A stretch of DNA of 64,000 bases from Samsonia erythrinae (GCF_004342665.1 NZ_SMBY01000001.1:310001-374000), one strand, 5' to 3'; counted from the stretch's first letter, positions 1-11,637 are shown. The notes: generated by a model from the sequence alone, not told the origin. A program made the numbers and translations.

Positions 1-1124
<1,124 letters not shown>

Positions 1125-1125
<1 letters not shown>

Positions 1126-1730
1126 TGCAGACGAGTCCGCTTCTTGAATCCCTGATGGAAGCATTACGCTGCCTGCCGGGCGTTGGGCCTAAGTCAGCGC
1201 AGCGTATGGCGTTTCATCTGCTGCAACGTAACCGCAGCGGCGGCATGCGTCTGGCGCAGGCTCTGACGCGGGCGATGTCTGAAATCGGTCACTGTGCCGA
1301 TTGTCGGACGTTTACCGAGCAGGATGTTTGCACGATTTGCTCGAATCCACGTCGCCAGCAAAATGGCCAGATTTGCGTTGTGGAAAGTCCGGCGGACATT
1401 CATGCTATTGAACAGACGGGGCAGTTCGCTGGCCGTTACTTCGTACTGATGGGGCACCTTTCGCCGCTTGATGGTATTGGCCCGGATGATATTGGTCTGG
1501 GACGGTTGGAGGAGCGCCTGCAAACGGAGCCGATCGGCGAAGTGATTCTGGCGACTAATCCGACGGTGGAAGGAGATGCCACGGCGAACTATATCGCCGA
1601 ACTGTGCGCGCAACATGGCGTCATGGCCAGCCGCATTGCGCATGGCGTGCCTGTCGGTGGTGAATTGGAAATGGTGGACGGCACAACGCTTTCCCATTCG
1701 CTTGCCGGTCGTCAGCCTTTCAGGTTTTAG
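1125..1730 (+). CDS. recR: Recombination mediator RecR
   Basis: 201-residue RecR, partner of RecF and RecO in loading RecA on SSB-coated gapped DNA. The order of parts matches the family: N-terminal helix-hairpin-helix region ([18 protein letters not shown], about residues 12-30), a four-cysteine zinc finger (C57ADC...CTIC), then a Toprim domain starting with [15 protein letters not shown] and including the [15 protein letters not shown] segment. Length equals that of E. coli RecR. It overlaps ybaB by one base. A hairpin lies just after the stop. Confidence 0.97.
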
Positions 1731-1736
1731 TCCGTA

Positions 1737-1756
1737 TAGCCGCCGTTCGGCGGCTA
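1737..1756 (+). terminator. Hairpin after recR, possible weak terminator
   Basis: TAGCCGCC (1737-1744) pairs perfectly with GGCGGCTA (1749-1756) across a GTTC tetraloop, seven bases after the recR stop. No T-run follows directly, so intrinsic termination is uncertain. Confidence 0.5.
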
Positions 1757-2188
1757 CTGATACGCTCGTTCTTGTACAACATCAGGCGTGAGGGCTGAGG
1801 GCAATGTGGTTTGCGCCTGGAACCTACCCGCTTTGCGACCGTCAATCCTCTGTTTTTCCGTGACAGACAGGGCGTTAGCGTTCTGTGATCCTTTTCTCCT
1901 TTCGCTATTTTCCCGGTGGACAACGGTATGTTCCAAACGTATATTCAATTTGAATTATAAATCAATGTTGCATATATATGCAGAATTGATAGTACCCGGC
2001 GAAAAGCGAACGTAAATACGGGATCGGGTGTGTCGTCAACGTCGTTGACTCATACAGCGTGCGCCGTCGTGACGGGCCCATAGTCGTGGGATAGCGAAGT
2101 GATCCATGCACAAGCCAACAGTGTGCCGTTGGCGGCAGGAAAGCACGTTATGCCATTAACGCTACTTCTCCTATAAAGGCGAAAGAAT
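1757..2188. other. Noncoding region between recR and the PTS gene
   Basis: About 430 bases without a convincing gene; the short open frames here resemble nothing I know and lack ribosome-binding sites. It holds a candidate promoter (1950-1978) and then a roughly 200-base leader with two inverted repeats: GTCAAC-gtc-GTTGAC at 2035-2049 and GCCAAC-N8-GTTGGC at 2114-2133. Either could be an operator or an RNA hairpin. I see no BglG-type antiterminator target. Confidence 0.6.
1950..1978 (+). promoter_or_regulatory. Candidate sigma-70 promoter for the PTS/glycosidase pair
   Basis: TTGAAT at 1950-1955 and TATATA at 1973-1978 with a 17-base spacer, inside an AT-rich stretch. If used, it makes a leader of about 200 bases before the EIIBC start codon. 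Confidence 0.45.
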
Positions 2189-3577
2189 ATGGACTACCCG
2201 AAGCTGGCTCAAACGATACTGAAAGAAATTGGCGGCAGTGACAATATTGACAGTGTGATGCATTGCGCGACCCGGTTGCGTTTTCAACTAAAAGATAAAT
2301 CACGGACGTCGAAAGAACGTCTTGAAGCGATAGACGGTATTTTGACCGTCATTTACAGTGGCGGTCAGGTACAGCTTGTCGCCGGCGAAGATGTCAACAA
2401 GGTTTATTTAGAATTACAAAAAAGAATCGTTTCCCCAACCACGACAGAAAGTCGCGCGGTGAGCAAAGGCAATTTATTTGAACAGTTCGTCAGTGTGATT
2501 TCCGGCGTTTTCCTTCCCGTGCTTGGCGTCATTGCGGCATCAGGGATATTAAAAGGGTTTCTGACGGCGGCGCTGATTGCCGGGGTAATGAATAAGGATG
2601 ATGGAACCTATCAGATCCTTTTTATTGCGTCTGATGCGATGTTCTATTTTATGCCGATTATTTTAGGCTTTTCAGCGGGGAAAACGTTTAATACCAATCC
2701 CTATATTACTGCGACCATTGGTGCGGCGCTGGTTTATCCCATGCTCATCCAGCTTCATCAGGCGGAAACGCCATTAAGCTTTTTGCATATTCCCGTCATG
2801 CTGATGAATTATGTTCAGTCCGTGATCCCCATTATTATTGCCGCCTGGTTTACTGCCCGTCTGGATCATGTTCTGCAAAAAATCATTCCCGTCAGTCTTC
2901 AGCTTATTTTTATTCCTTTATCCCTGTTGGTTATTGCGGTGCCGGCGACGCTTCTCGCGATTGGGCCTGTTTCTATTTACGCCAGTAAATTGCTGGCCGA
3001 CGGGTCGTTAGCGCTCTACCACTTAAGCCCGGTTGTCGCAGGGTTCTTGCTGGCGGGTGTTTGGCAGATTGCGGTTATTTTTGGACTGCATTGGGCCTTT
3101 ATTCCTATTTTTATTAACAACATTGCGGTATATGGTTTCGATCCTATCAACGCATTGCTGTATTGTACGGTCTTTGCGCAGACCGGTGCCGCGCTTGCGG
3201 TTGCGATAAAAACACGTCAGACCAAGCTTAAAACGGTTGCCTATACGGCCTCGTTGTCGGGTTTCCTGGGAATTACCGAGCCAGCCATCTATGGGGTGAA
3301 TTTACCGTCGAGAAAACCGTTTATTATGGCCTCTATCGGCTCGGCGGCCGGTGGCGCCATTGCCGGATTCTTCAGCGCCAAAATGTTTGGCGGGTTTGCA
3401 TCGGGCGGGGTGTTTGGTATTCCGATGTTTATTAGCGCGGAAGGCATGGATTGGGGCTTCTATGGGTTCTGTCTTTCGCTTTTTGTTGCCTTTTTAGTCT
3501 CGGCTTTACTTACGATTACCTTTGGCTATAAAAATGATTCGGTTTCCATTCTCGATGAGAATGGCCCTGCGTCTTGA
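2189..3577 (+). CDS. PTS EIIBC permease, glucose/beta-glucoside superfamily
   Basis: 462-residue phosphotransferase permease that should import and phosphorylate a sugar or glycoside. Residues 1-80 form an EIIB domain with phospho-acceptor Cys26 in HCATRLRF. From about residue 95 an EIIC domain of roughly ten membrane segments follows, with the substrate-binding GITEPAIYGVNL motif near residue 365. There is no EIIA domain, so it must borrow a soluble EIIA such as Crr, as TreB does. Substrate cannot be read from sequence. It lies 12 bases upstream of a cytoplasmic DUF4038/GH140-like glycosidase and surely forms a two-gene operon with it. Base composition looks more AT-rich than the flanking core genes, which fits an acquired insert between recR and htpG. 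Confidence 0.88.
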   Translation: MDYPKLAQTILKEIGGSDNIDSVMHCATRLRFQLKDKSRTSKERLEAIDGILTVIYSGGQVQLVAGEDVNKVYLELQKRIVSPTTTESRAVSKGNLFEQFVSVISGVFLPVLGVIAASGILKGFLTAALIAGVMNKDDGTYQILFIASDAMFYFMPIILGFSAGKTFNTNPYITATIGAALVYPMLIQLHQAETPLSFLHIPVMLMNYVQSVIPIIIAAWFTARLDHVLQKIIPVSLQLIFIPLSLLVIAVPATLLAIGPVSIYASKLLADGSLALYHLSPVVAGFLLAGVWQIAVIFGLHWAFIPIFINNIAVYGFDPINALLYCTVFAQTGAALAVAIKTRQTKLKTVAYTASLSGFLGITEPAIYGVNLPSRKPFIMASIGSAAGGAIAGFFSAKMFGGFASGGVFGIPMFISAEGMDWGFYGFCLSLFVAFLVSALLTITFGYKNDSVSILDENGPAS

Positions 3578-3589
3578 GGAGAAGGATAA

Positions 3590-4858
3590 ATGTTAAGTAT
3601 CCATGAGAACGGGAAGTCATTCCTTCAGGACGGTCAACCATTCTTTTATTTGGCTGATACAGTATGGAGCGCCTTCACGAATATTGCAGAAGACGATTGG
3701 GAATATTATCTCGATTATCGCAGGCAGCAGGGCTTTACCGTATTACAGATAAATATCCTGCCTCAGTGGGACAGGAGTAAAGGGCAGGCGCATCTTCACC
3801 CCTATTTACCCACCGAGAGCGGCTATGATTTTTCCTCGTGTAATACCGCTTATTTTCAACATGCCGAACGGATGGTGAAGTTAGCGACGGAAAAGGGATT
3901 TGTTGTTTCTCTGGTCCTATTGTGGTGTTCATACATTCCGGGAACCTGGGCGGATCAGTTGCGCAGAACGGCGCTCATACCGAAGGATGAGGTGGAGGCC
4001 TATGTGACCACAGTCGACCGCTATTTCTCAAAATATCATCCTATTTATATGGTGAGCGGCGATACCGATTTCGAATCTGATAGTATTGTTGATTACTATG
4101 AAATTGCCTTAAACAAGATTAAGACGCTGGCGCCGCAAAGCCTGACGACGCTGCATATTCGTGGGCGTCTGGATGTCATTCCTTCAAGGCTGGAAGCGAA
4201 TCCGCATCTTGATTTCTGGTGTTACCAGTCAGGACATAATGCGCAATTCCAGGCAACGGCCTATACCCTGGCTCAGTGTTTTTCCGCAAAAATGCCGCGC
4301 AAACCCGTTATCAATTCAGAACCCTGTTATGAAATGATCAGCTACAGCCGCCAGCAATATGGGCGCTTTACTCGCTTTGATGTGCGTCGGGCTGCGTGGC
4401 AGAGCATTTTATCCGGCGCGGGGGCCGGCGTGAGCTATGGCGCGCATGGTATCTGGAACTGGCATGAAAAAAATCTTAGCTACGGCGTCGCACTGGGGGA
4501 GGGGTTTTTATCTCCCTATGTATGGCGAGATGCCCTCCATTTCCCTGGCGCGTGGGATTACGCCTTTATTAAGCGTTTTATCGTCCAACATGGGTTATTT
4601 GATCTCTCGCCATTCGAGGGGCTGATTGCCGCATCGCCTGAAATCAGAGCGGCGCGCCAGAAAAATACCTTGCTGATCTATGTTCCTTTTAATATCGAAT
4701 TGTCGCTGACGTCGGACATGAATATCGCGTGCGTCAGTGTGATTGAGTTGGAAAGCCAGCGTACCTTATCGCTTGATTTTACCTTGTCGGATAATCGGTT
4801 GTCTTTACCGATGCATACCTTTCAGGGCGACTGTCTCTATGTGATCTCGGGTAGCTGA
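3590..4858 (+). CDS. Cytoplasmic DUF4038 / GH140 (apiosidase)-like glycoside hydrolase
   Basis: 422-residue protein with a (beta/alpha)8-type N-terminal domain of the DUF4038 family, which includes the GH140 apiosidases that remove apiose from rhamnogalacturonan II, and a short beta-rich C-terminal domain from about residue 340 like the one found after DUF4038. Family landmarks are the start QDGQPFFYLADTVWSAF (residues 13-29), SGD at 156-158, and NSEPCYE at 242-248, whose Glu244 sits where a catalytic carboxylate is expected, then YGAHGIWNW at 283-291. It has no signal peptide, unlike the exported relatives of Bacteroidetes. A GGAGAAGG ribosome-binding site precedes the ATG. Coupling to an upstream PTS permease suggests it cleaves an imported, phosphorylated plant glycoside; the exact bond is unknown. 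Confidence 0.75.
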   Translation: MLSIHENGKSFLQDGQPFFYLADTVWSAFTNIAEDDWEYYLDYRRQQGFTVLQINILPQWDRSKGQAHLHPYLPTESGYDFSSCNTAYFQHAERMVKLATEKGFVVSLVLLWCSYIPGTWADQLRRTALIPKDEVEAYVTTVDRYFSKYHPIYMVSGDTDFESDSIVDYYEIALNKIKTLAPQSLTTLHIRGRLDVIPSRLEANPHLDFWCYQSGHNAQFQATAYTLAQCFSAKMPRKPVINSEPCYEMISYSRQQYGRFTRFDVRRAAWQSILSGAGAGVSYGAHGIWNWHEKNLSYGVALGEGFLSPYVWRDALHFPGAWDYAFIKRFIVQHGLFDLSPFEGLIAASPEIRAARQKNTLLIYVPFNIELSLTSDMNIACVSVIELESQRTLSLDFTLSDNRLSLPMHTFQGDCLYVISGS

Positions 4859-4875
4859 TCGCACGTTTTTATTTA

Positions 4876-4903
4876 CGGTACGAGGGGGGATTCTCTCGTA
4901 CCG
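4876..4903 (+). terminator. Hairpin after the PTS/glycosidase operon
   Basis: CGGTACGAG (4876-4884) pairs perfectly with CTCGTACCG (4895-4903) around a ten-base loop, 18 bases after the glycosidase stop. Only a weak T-rich tail (TTGACTTTCC) follows, so it may be an inefficient terminator. Confidence 0.55.
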
Positions 4904-5016
4904 CATTGACTTTCCTGTCTCCGCTAGACTCCAAACCGCAGGGACGTAAGTTAGCGTCTTTCATCGGCGTCTCTCTTTCTGGGGGGCGGAATGCCTGCTG
5001 AAATATCACATTCGCT

Positions 5017-5045
5017 CTTGAAATTATCCTGGTCTATCCCCATTT
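5017..5045 (+). promoter_or_regulatory. Sigma-32 (heat shock) promoter of htpG
   Basis: CTTGAAA at 5017-5023 and CCCCATTT at 5038-5045 are separated by 14 bases, an essentially perfect RpoH promoter about 50 bases upstream of the htpG start. E. coli htpG is a classical RpoH regulon member. Confidence 0.9.
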
Positions 5046-5095
5046 CATGCTCATCGTCATCAGCCTGAATAACATTAGGATTGAGGTAAATAGCA

Positions 5096-6985
5096 ATGAG
5101 TATGAAAGGCCAAGAAACTCGCGGGTTCCAGTCTGAAGTCAAGCAACTGCTGCATTTGATGATCCATTCGCTCTATTCCAACAAAGAAATTTTTCTGCGT
5201 GAATTGATCTCCAACGCCTCCGACGCGGCAGATAAACTGCGTTTCCGTGCGCTCTCGGCGCCTGAATTGTATGCTGGAGATGGTGAGCTGCGCGTTCGGG
5301 TATCGACGGATAAAGAAAAACGCACGCTGACGATTTCTGATAACGGCATCGGTATGAGTCGCGATGAGGTTATCGATAATCTGGGGACGATTGCGAAATC
5401 CGGCACCAAGGCTTTTCTGGAGTCCATGGGATCCGATCAGGTAAAAGATAGCCAGCTGATTGGTCAATTCGGCGTGGGTTTCTACTCTGCTTTCATCGTG
5501 GCGGATAAAGTCACCGTGCGTACCCGTGCGGCCGGTGCGAGTGCCGAACAGGGCGTGTTCTGGGAATCTGCCGGGGAAGGGGATTATACCGTTGCCGACA
5601 TCACCAAAGACGATCGTGGAACCGAGATCACCCTGCACCTGCGTGAAGGCGAAGACGAGTTTTTAGATGACTGGCGCGTGCGTTCGATCATCAGTAAATA
5701 TTCCGACCACATCGCGCTGCCGGTAGAGATTGAATCCCGCAAGGAAAGTGAAGAGGAAGGCGGCGAAACCACCGTCAGTTGGGAGAAAATCAACAAAGCT
5801 CAGGCGCTGTGGACGCGCAGTAAATCTGAAGTCAGCGATGAAGAATATCGTGAATTCTATAAGCATATCGCCCACGATTTTACCGATCCGCTGAGCTGGA
5901 GCCACAACCGCGTGGAAGGGAAGCAGGAGTACACCAGTCTGCTCTATATTCCTGCGCGCGCGCCGTGGGATATGTGGAACCGCGACCATAAACACGGCCT
6001 GAAACTGTATGTCCAGCGTGTTTTCATCATGGACGACGCCGAACAGTTCATGCCGAACTATCTGCGCTTTGTGCGCGGTCTGATTGATTCCAACGATCTA
6101 CCGCTGAATGTCTCCCGTGAAATTTTGCAAGACAGCCGCATCACGCAGAATTTGCGTAACGCACTGACCAAGCGCGTGCTGCAAATGCTGGATAAACTGG
6201 CGAAAGACGATGCGGAAAAATACCAGACGTTCTGGCAACAGTTTGGTCTGGTGCTGAAAGAAGGCCCGGCGGAAGACGGCAGCAATCGAGAAGCAATCGC
6301 GAAATTACTGCGTTTTGCCACAACGCAATCCGACAGCTCGGCGCAGACGGTTTCGTTGGAAGATTATGTCAGTCGGATGGTCGAAGGTCAGGACAAGATT
6401 TACTACATCACCGCAGATAGCTATGCCGCGGCGAAAAGCAGTCCGCATCTGGAATTGTTCCGCAAGAAAGGGATCGAAGTCTTGCTGTTGTCCGACCGTA
6501 TTGACGAATGGATGATGAGCTACCTGACTGAGTTCGATGGCAAGTCTTTCCAGTCTGTCAGCAAAGCGGACGATGCGTTGGATAAGCTGGCGGACGAAGA
6601 GAACGAAGCGCAAAAAGAGGCGGAAAAAGCGCTGGAGCCGTTTATCGAGCGTGTGAAAACGCTGCTGGGCGAGCGAGTGAAAGAGGTCCGCTTTACGCAC
6701 CGTCTGACGGATACACCGGCAATTGTCGTAACTGACGCGAATGAGATGAGCACACAGATGGCCAAACTGTTTGCCGCTGCGGGTCAGGAGGCACCGGAAG
6801 TGAAGTACATTTTCGAGCTGAACCCGGAACATACGCTGGTGAAACGCGCCGCAGAGGTGGCTGACGATGCGCAGTTTGGCGAGTGGGTCGAGCTGCTGCT
6901 GGATCAGGCCTTGCTGGCCGAGCGTGGTACGCTTGAAGATCCGAACCTGTTTATCCGCCGTATGAATCAGTTGCTGAGCGCCTGA
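5096..6985 (+). CDS. htpG: Molecular chaperone HtpG (bacterial Hsp90)
   Basis: 629-residue cytosolic Hsp90 that remodels client proteins with ATP, working with DnaK. The N-terminal GHKL ATPase domain shows the helix with [11 protein letters not shown], the DNGIGM motif (nucleotide-binding Asp) and [14 protein letters not shown] lid region; the middle and dimerisation domains follow. The usual N-terminus of this protein is [10 protein letters not shown]; two ATGs are possible, 5096 and 5102. I kept 5096 because TGAGG lies nine bases before it. It carries its own sigma-32 promoter and a strong terminator, so it is a single-gene unit. Confidence 0.97.
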   Translation: MSMKGQETRGFQSEVKQLLHLMIHSLYSNKEIFLRELISNASDAADKLRFRALSAPELYAGDGELRVRVSTDKEKRTLTISDNGIGMSRDEVIDNLGTIAKSGTKAFLESMGSDQVKDSQLIGQFGVGFYSAFIVADKVTVRTRAAGASAEQGVFWESAGEGDYTVADITKDDRGTEITLHLREGEDEFLDDWRVRSIISKYSDHIALPVEIESRKESEEEGGETTVSWEKINKAQALWTRSKSEVSDEEYREFYKHIAHDFTDPLSWSHNRVEGKQEYTSLLYIPARAPWDMWNRDHKHGLKLYVQRVFIMDDAEQFMPNYLRFVRGLIDSNDLPLNVSREILQDSRITQNLRNALTKRVLQMLDKLAKDDAEKYQTFWQQFGLVLKEGPAEDGSNREAIAKLLRFATTQSDSSAQTVSLEDYVSRMVEGQDKIYYITADSYAAAKSSPHLELFRKKGIEVLLLSDRIDEWMMSYLTEFDGKSFQSVSKADDALDKLADEENEAQKEAEKALEPFIERVKTLLGERVKEVRFTHRLTDTPAIVVTDANEMSTQMAKLFAAAGQEAPEVKYIFELNPEHTLVKRAAEVADDAQFGEWVELLLDQALLAERGTLEDPNLFIRRMNQLLSA

Positions 6986-6993
6986 TATCTCCC

Positions 6994-7030
6994 GGACCCC
7001 GGTAGCCGCCGGGGTCTCCTTTCGCTTTTG
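6994..7030 (+). terminator. Rho-independent terminator of htpG
   Basis: GACCCCGG (6995-7002) pairs with CCGGGGTC (7009-7016) around a six-base loop, followed by a T-rich tail (TCCTTTCGCTTTT), directly after the htpG stop. Confidence 0.85.
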
Positions 7031-7162
7031 GTTTATCTTTCTGCTGACGAAAATGTCTTCGTCTACACTGAAATACAGCGCCGGGCAGGGTGGGCTACAC
7101 GCGGGTATTCCACATGTCTGATTTTTTCATCGTTATGCGCGTTGCTGAAGCGAGCCCGTTCC

Positions 7163-7191
7163 TTGAGGATAACCGTCTGGAATGGTATGGT
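7163..7191 (+). promoter_or_regulatory. Candidate adk promoter
   Basis: TTGAGG at 7163-7168 and TATGGT at 7186-7191 with a 17-base spacer, 55 bases upstream of the adk start. Confidence 0.5.
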
Positions 7192-7219
7192 TTAGCGTTT
7201 TTTCAAATTTATTTTATAA

Positions 7220-7891
<672 letters not shown>

Positions 7892-7922
7892 TGAGCTTCA
7901 GCGCGCAATGCGCTGTCACCAG

Positions 7923-7951
7923 AATGCCGGACGTGAGTCTGGCATTTTTTT
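7923..7951 (+). terminator. Rho-independent terminator of adk
   Basis: AATGCCGGAC (7923-7932) pairs with GTCTGGCATT (7937-7946) with one G-U pair and a GTGA loop, then a run of Ts. Confidence 0.92.
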
Positions 7952-8214
7952 CATTCTTACTCATGTCACTCCCTCGCTTTCCTCTATTAATAGTATCGGT
8001 ATTATCCTTATTATCTGCCCGTATTCGCTTGGCTTTTTCGCTACAATGTATCCGTCATATCTCAAGCAGCATAATCGTTGGCTGGTTAAGTTTGCTCCCG
8101 GCGATTTTATCCTGCGGTTGCCGTTTGTCTGCAACGCGATGATTCCGATATAGACGATGAAATATTACGCACTGGCAGGCGAAATGCCTGTTTATCCATA
8201 AAAGGAAGACGGCG

Positions 8215-9177
8215 ATGAAACAAGAGAAATATGGGGTGTTGATGGTGAACTTAGGGACGCCTGATGCCCCGACGCCGCAGGCGGTGAAGCGTTACCTGGC
8301 TGAGTTCCTGAGTGACCGCCGCGTGGTCGATACGACGCGCCTGTTATGGTGGCCGCTGTTGCGCGGCATCATTCTGCCAACGCGCTCGCCGCGTGTGGCA
8401 AAGCTTTATCAATCCGTCTGGATGGACGGCGGTTCGCCGCTGCTGGTGATCAGCCGTCGACAGCAGCAGGCGCTGGCCGCGCGAATGCCGGATACTCCGG
8501 TGGAGTTGGGGATGAGCTACGGCTCACCCAGCCTGCGCTCGGCGCTGGATAAGTTGCTGGCGCAGGGAGTGACGCAACTGGTCGTGTTGCCTATGTATCC
8601 GCAATACTCCTGTTCAACCACGGCAGCCGTGTGGGATGGACTGGCGACACAGCTGCGTGAAACCCGGCAACTGCCCGGCGTTCACTTCATCCGTGATTAT
8701 GCACAACATCCTGCTTATATTTCGGCGCTGAAGCATCGCGTTGAGCAGTCTTTCGCCGAGCATGGCGAGCCGGACAAACTGGTCATTTCCTACCACGGTA
8801 TTCCTGTGCGCTATGCCAACGAAGGAGATGATTATCCGCAGCGCTGTCGGGCGACGACGGAGGCATTGATTGCCGCGCTGGGGCTGCCGCAAGAGAAAGT
8901 GATGATGACCTTTCAATCGCGTTTTGGTCGTGAGCCCTGGCTGACGCCGTATACGGATGAAACGATGCAGAAGTTAGCGGGACGAGGTATTAAGCATATT
9001 CAGATTATGTGTCCCGGCTTTGCTGCCGACTGTCTGGAGACCTTGGAGGAAATTCAGGAGCAAAACCGGGAAATCTTTCTGCATGCAGGCGGAGAGGCAT
9101 TCCACTACATTCCTGCCCTGAATGACGATCCGCTGCATATCGATTTGTTGGAACAACTGGTTAACAACGCCAGCTAG
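8215..9177 (+). CDS. hemH: Ferrochelatase
   Basis: 320-residue ferrochelatase, inserting Fe2+ into protoporphyrin IX at the last step of haem synthesis. Recognisable features are the N-terminal [16 protein letters not shown], the [14 protein letters not shown] segment, the catalytic-histidine motif [14 protein letters not shown] (about residues 191-204) and the [15 protein letters not shown] block; the family Glu lies in [12 protein letters not shown]. There is no C-terminal Fe-S cluster motif, as usual in enterobacteria. RBS AAAGGAAG precedes the ATG. It is convergent with ybaL; the gsk gene found between them in E. coli is absent here. Confidence 0.97.
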   Translation: MKQEKYGVLMVNLGTPDAPTPQAVKRYLAEFLSDRRVVDTTRLLWWPLLRGIILPTRSPRVAKLYQSVWMDGGSPLLVISRRQQQALAARMPDTPVELGMSYGSPSLRSALDKLLAQGVTQLVVLPMYPQYSCSTTAAVWDGLATQLRETRQLPGVHFIRDYAQHPAYISALKHRVEQSFAEHGEPDKLVISYHGIPVRYANEGDDYPQRCRATTEALIAALGLPQEKVMMTFQSRFGREPWLTPYTDETMQKLAGRGIKHIQIMCPGFAADCLETLEEIQEQNREIFLHAGGEAFHYIPALNDDPLHIDLLEQLVNNAS

Positions 9178-9233
9178 GCCGGTTTGGCGCCGCATTGCGT
9201 GGGTAATATCCTTCAGGATACCGCTTAGTAAAT

Positions 9234-9267
9234 AAAAATGGCGGGCAATATTTTGCCCGCCATTTTT
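9234..9267. terminator. Bidirectional terminator between hemH and ybaL
   Basis: A perfect 15-bp stem, 9234-9248 with 9253-9267, with a TATT loop, an A5 entry and a T5 exit. It works symmetrically for the convergent genes hemH and ybaL. Confidence 0.95.
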
Positions 9268-9286
9268 GCTTTCAGTCTCTGTGTGC

Positions 9287-10972
9287 TCAGATGGGGCACT
9301 CTTGAGGTTGCGCGGTGATTTCATCCAACTTGAGCAGCATGATCATACTGTTGGCGATTTCTCGCTCGCCCATGACCACCTGATCGGCGCCGTGTTCGGT
9401 AATATAGCTGACTTCATCGTCATAATGCGCACGGGCGATGATTTCCAAATCCGCACGCTTCTCACGCGCCGCCGCGACGATTTCCCCTGCTTCATAGCCA
9501 TTTGGTATCGTCAGTAACAGCCAGCGTGCGCAGTCCAGACGGGCAACATCCATAATTTCCGGTTTGGCGGCGTTGCCTAATACCGCCTTGATTCCCTGTT
9601 CACGCAGCGCATCGACCCGTGCACGCGAACTCTCGATGACCACGACAGGAATACCGGCCTGATGCAGTTTGGCGCCAATCAGGCTGCCGACGCGACCGTA
9701 GCCGACCAGCAGCGCGTGGTTGCACATATCGACCGGAATCTGTTTCTCTTCTTCGATCGCCTCTTCCACAATCTGCTCTTCGATGGTTTCATTCTTCGCA
9801 AGGTAACGTTCAAGCATTGTAAACAGCAATGGGTTCAGCATGATGGAGAGGATTGCGCCTGCCAGCACTAAACTTCTTCCTTCTTCAGACAACAGCCCCA
9901 GAGCGATGCCGAGCCCGGCCAGAATAAAGGCAAATTCCCCGATCTGCGCCAGACTGGCGGAAATGGTTAACGCCGTTCGTTTTGAGTGGCCAAAGAGGCG
10001 GACCAGCAGGAAAGCGGCGGCTGACTTACCGAAGACAATGATCGCCAGCGTGACAAGCACGGAAATCGGACTGTTCAACAGAATCATCGGGTCGAACAGC
10101 ATGCCGACGGAAACAAAGAACAGCACGGCGAACGCATCGCGTAGCGGCAAGGTATCGTGTGCGGCACGCTGGCTGAGCTCCGACTCGTTCAACACCACGC
10201 CGGCGAAGAAAGCGCCGAGAGCAAAGGAGACATCGAACAGCTTCACGGCGCCAAAGGCGATCCCCAATGCCATCGCCAACACGGCCAGTGTGAACAGCTC
10301 CCGTGAGCCGGTGCTGGCGCTTTTCGCCAATACCCACGGCACCAGACGGCGGCCAATCACAATCATCAGGGTGATGAAGGCAACAACTTTACCGATCGTC
10401 CAGGCGAGATCAACGAACAGTTTGCTGGTATCGGTATGTTCCGCGCCGAGCATATCCCCGAAGGCGGGCAGCAGGACCAACGTCAGTACCATGGCCAGAT
10501 CTTCTACGATCAGCCAGCCAATAGCGATTTGACCGCGCTGGCTGTCAATTAGCTGGCGTTCTTCCAGCGCCCGCAACAGTACCACGGTACTCGCGGTGGA
10601 CAAACAAAGACCAAAAACCAGACCGGTTGCCAGGCTCCAGCCCAGCGCTGCGGATAGCCCCATTCCAAGCAGCGTTGCCACGGCAATCTGGGCAATGGCT
10701 CCCGGAATGGCGATAGACTTTACCGCCATGAGGTCTTTTAATGAGAAGTGCAGACCGACGCCAAACATCAGCAGAATGACGCCAATCTCAGCCAGCTCTG
10801 AGGCCAGCGACATATCGGCGACAAAGCCCGGTGTAAAAGGGCCGACAAGCACGCCTGCGGCAAGATAACCGACAAGAGGGGATATTCTTAGGCGATTTGC
10901 CAGAATGCCGAGAAGGAAGGCTAAAACCAGTCCTCCGGCGATAGTAGAAATTAGCGGTGTTGTAGCATGCAT
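9287..10972 (-). CDS. ybaL: Putative K+(or Na+)/H+ antiporter YbaL (CPA2 family)
   Basis: 561-residue inner-membrane protein of the monovalent cation:proton antiporter-2 family. The first 380 residues form the Na+/H+ exchanger domain of about 12 membrane segments (HATTPLISTIAGGLVLAF...); the C-terminal part is a cytoplasmic RCK_N/TrkA-N domain beginning HALLVGYGRVGSLIGAKL, a nucleotide-binding Rossmann fold. The frame stays open to an ATG at 10990, but I place the start at 10972 because an AAAGGAG ribosome-binding site sits just before it and the protein then begins MHATTPL, like E. coli YbaL. The transported ion is not determined by sequence. Confidence 0.94.
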   Translation of the reverse strand: MHATTPLISTIAGGLVLAFLLGILANRLRISPLVGYLAAGVLVGPFTPGFVADMSLASELAEIGVILLMFGVGLHFSLKDLMAVKSIAIPGAIAQIAVATLLGMGLSAALGWSLATGLVFGLCLSTASTVVLLRALEERQLIDSQRGQIAIGWLIVEDLAMVLTLVLLPAFGDMLGAEHTDTSKLFVDLAWTIGKVVAFITLMIVIGRRLVPWVLAKSASTGSRELFTLAVLAMALGIAFGAVKLFDVSFALGAFFAGVVLNESELSQRAAHDTLPLRDAFAVLFFVSVGMLFDPMILLNSPISVLVTLAIIVFGKSAAAFLLVRLFGHSKRTALTISASLAQIGEFAFILAGLGIALGLLSEEGRSLVLAGAILSIMLNPLLFTMLERYLAKNETIEEQIVEEAIEEEKQIPVDMCNHALLVGYGRVGSLIGAKLHQAGIPVVVIESSRARVDALREQGIKAVLGNAAKPEIMDVARLDCARWLLLTIPNGYEAGEIVAAAREKRADLEIIARAHYDDEVSYITEHGADQVVMGEREIANSMIMLLKLDEITAQPQECPI

Positions 10973-11637
10973 CCCGACTCCTTTTGCCATAGGTGAAACG
11001 TCATTGAGCGGATTTACCCTTCTTACTTTGAAGCTACAGCTTGGTTAGCGGCGCTCACTTACCCTTATCGCTCTCATCATTCACCGGAAAGCTTCTTGGG
11101 ATCCGTTCGTTTGCTGTCTGGCTGCAACGCCAATTATTCTGGGTATACACAAATTCTATTGTATATAGAGAAATGTTGCTTGGTTAAAAATGGTATTTTG
11201 TGAAAAATATCAGTTTCTCCAACTAAAGATAGTGTAACACAGATTTAATGATGGTTTCTCTCGATAAGCATTGATAAACATGCTTAATTATTCTGATAAT
11301 GCGACTTTATCTCCAGTGGCGACTTGCCGGCTCCCCTTGTGACTGGCGAAAAGATCCTCTCCACGGGTGAGCATCCTCAGAAAACAAGGGATAAATGGTC
11401 CAAAACCGGGTTATTGAGATGAAGCATCCATATTAACAATAATTCGTGACGGCACGACGACAATATCGTGGCATGGCGTCATGACTGTCGCCGGACATCA
11501 TCTGATTTTTTCAGCAACCGCGCACGACCGGCTGAAAGCGTGAATGTCTTTCGCGTATTGTTCATCCTGCTGTGATAATTTGTGGAGCGGGTGTCTCAAT
11601 GGTTCCACGGCGTCTTTAAAATAAAACGGAGATTATC
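10973..11637. other. Long noncoding region between ybaL and ushA
   Basis: About 665 bases between divergent genes, with no open frame that looks coding. In E. coli the fosmidomycin-resistance gene fsr occupies this place; no trace of it is visible. An AT-rich block at about 11140-11290 probably holds the promoters, and AAGCAT-N8-ATGCTT is a small inverted repeat at about 11267-11286. The ushA ribosome-binding site CGGAG lies at its right end. Confidence 0.6.

Noticed and set aside
1788..2015. 75-codon open frame after recR
   Set aside because: No ribosome-binding site, no recognisable sequence, and it overlaps the likely PTS promoter.
1757..2188. BglG/LicT-type antiterminator target before the PTS gene
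   Set aside because: No matching RAT-like sequence and no terminator with a T-run in the leader.
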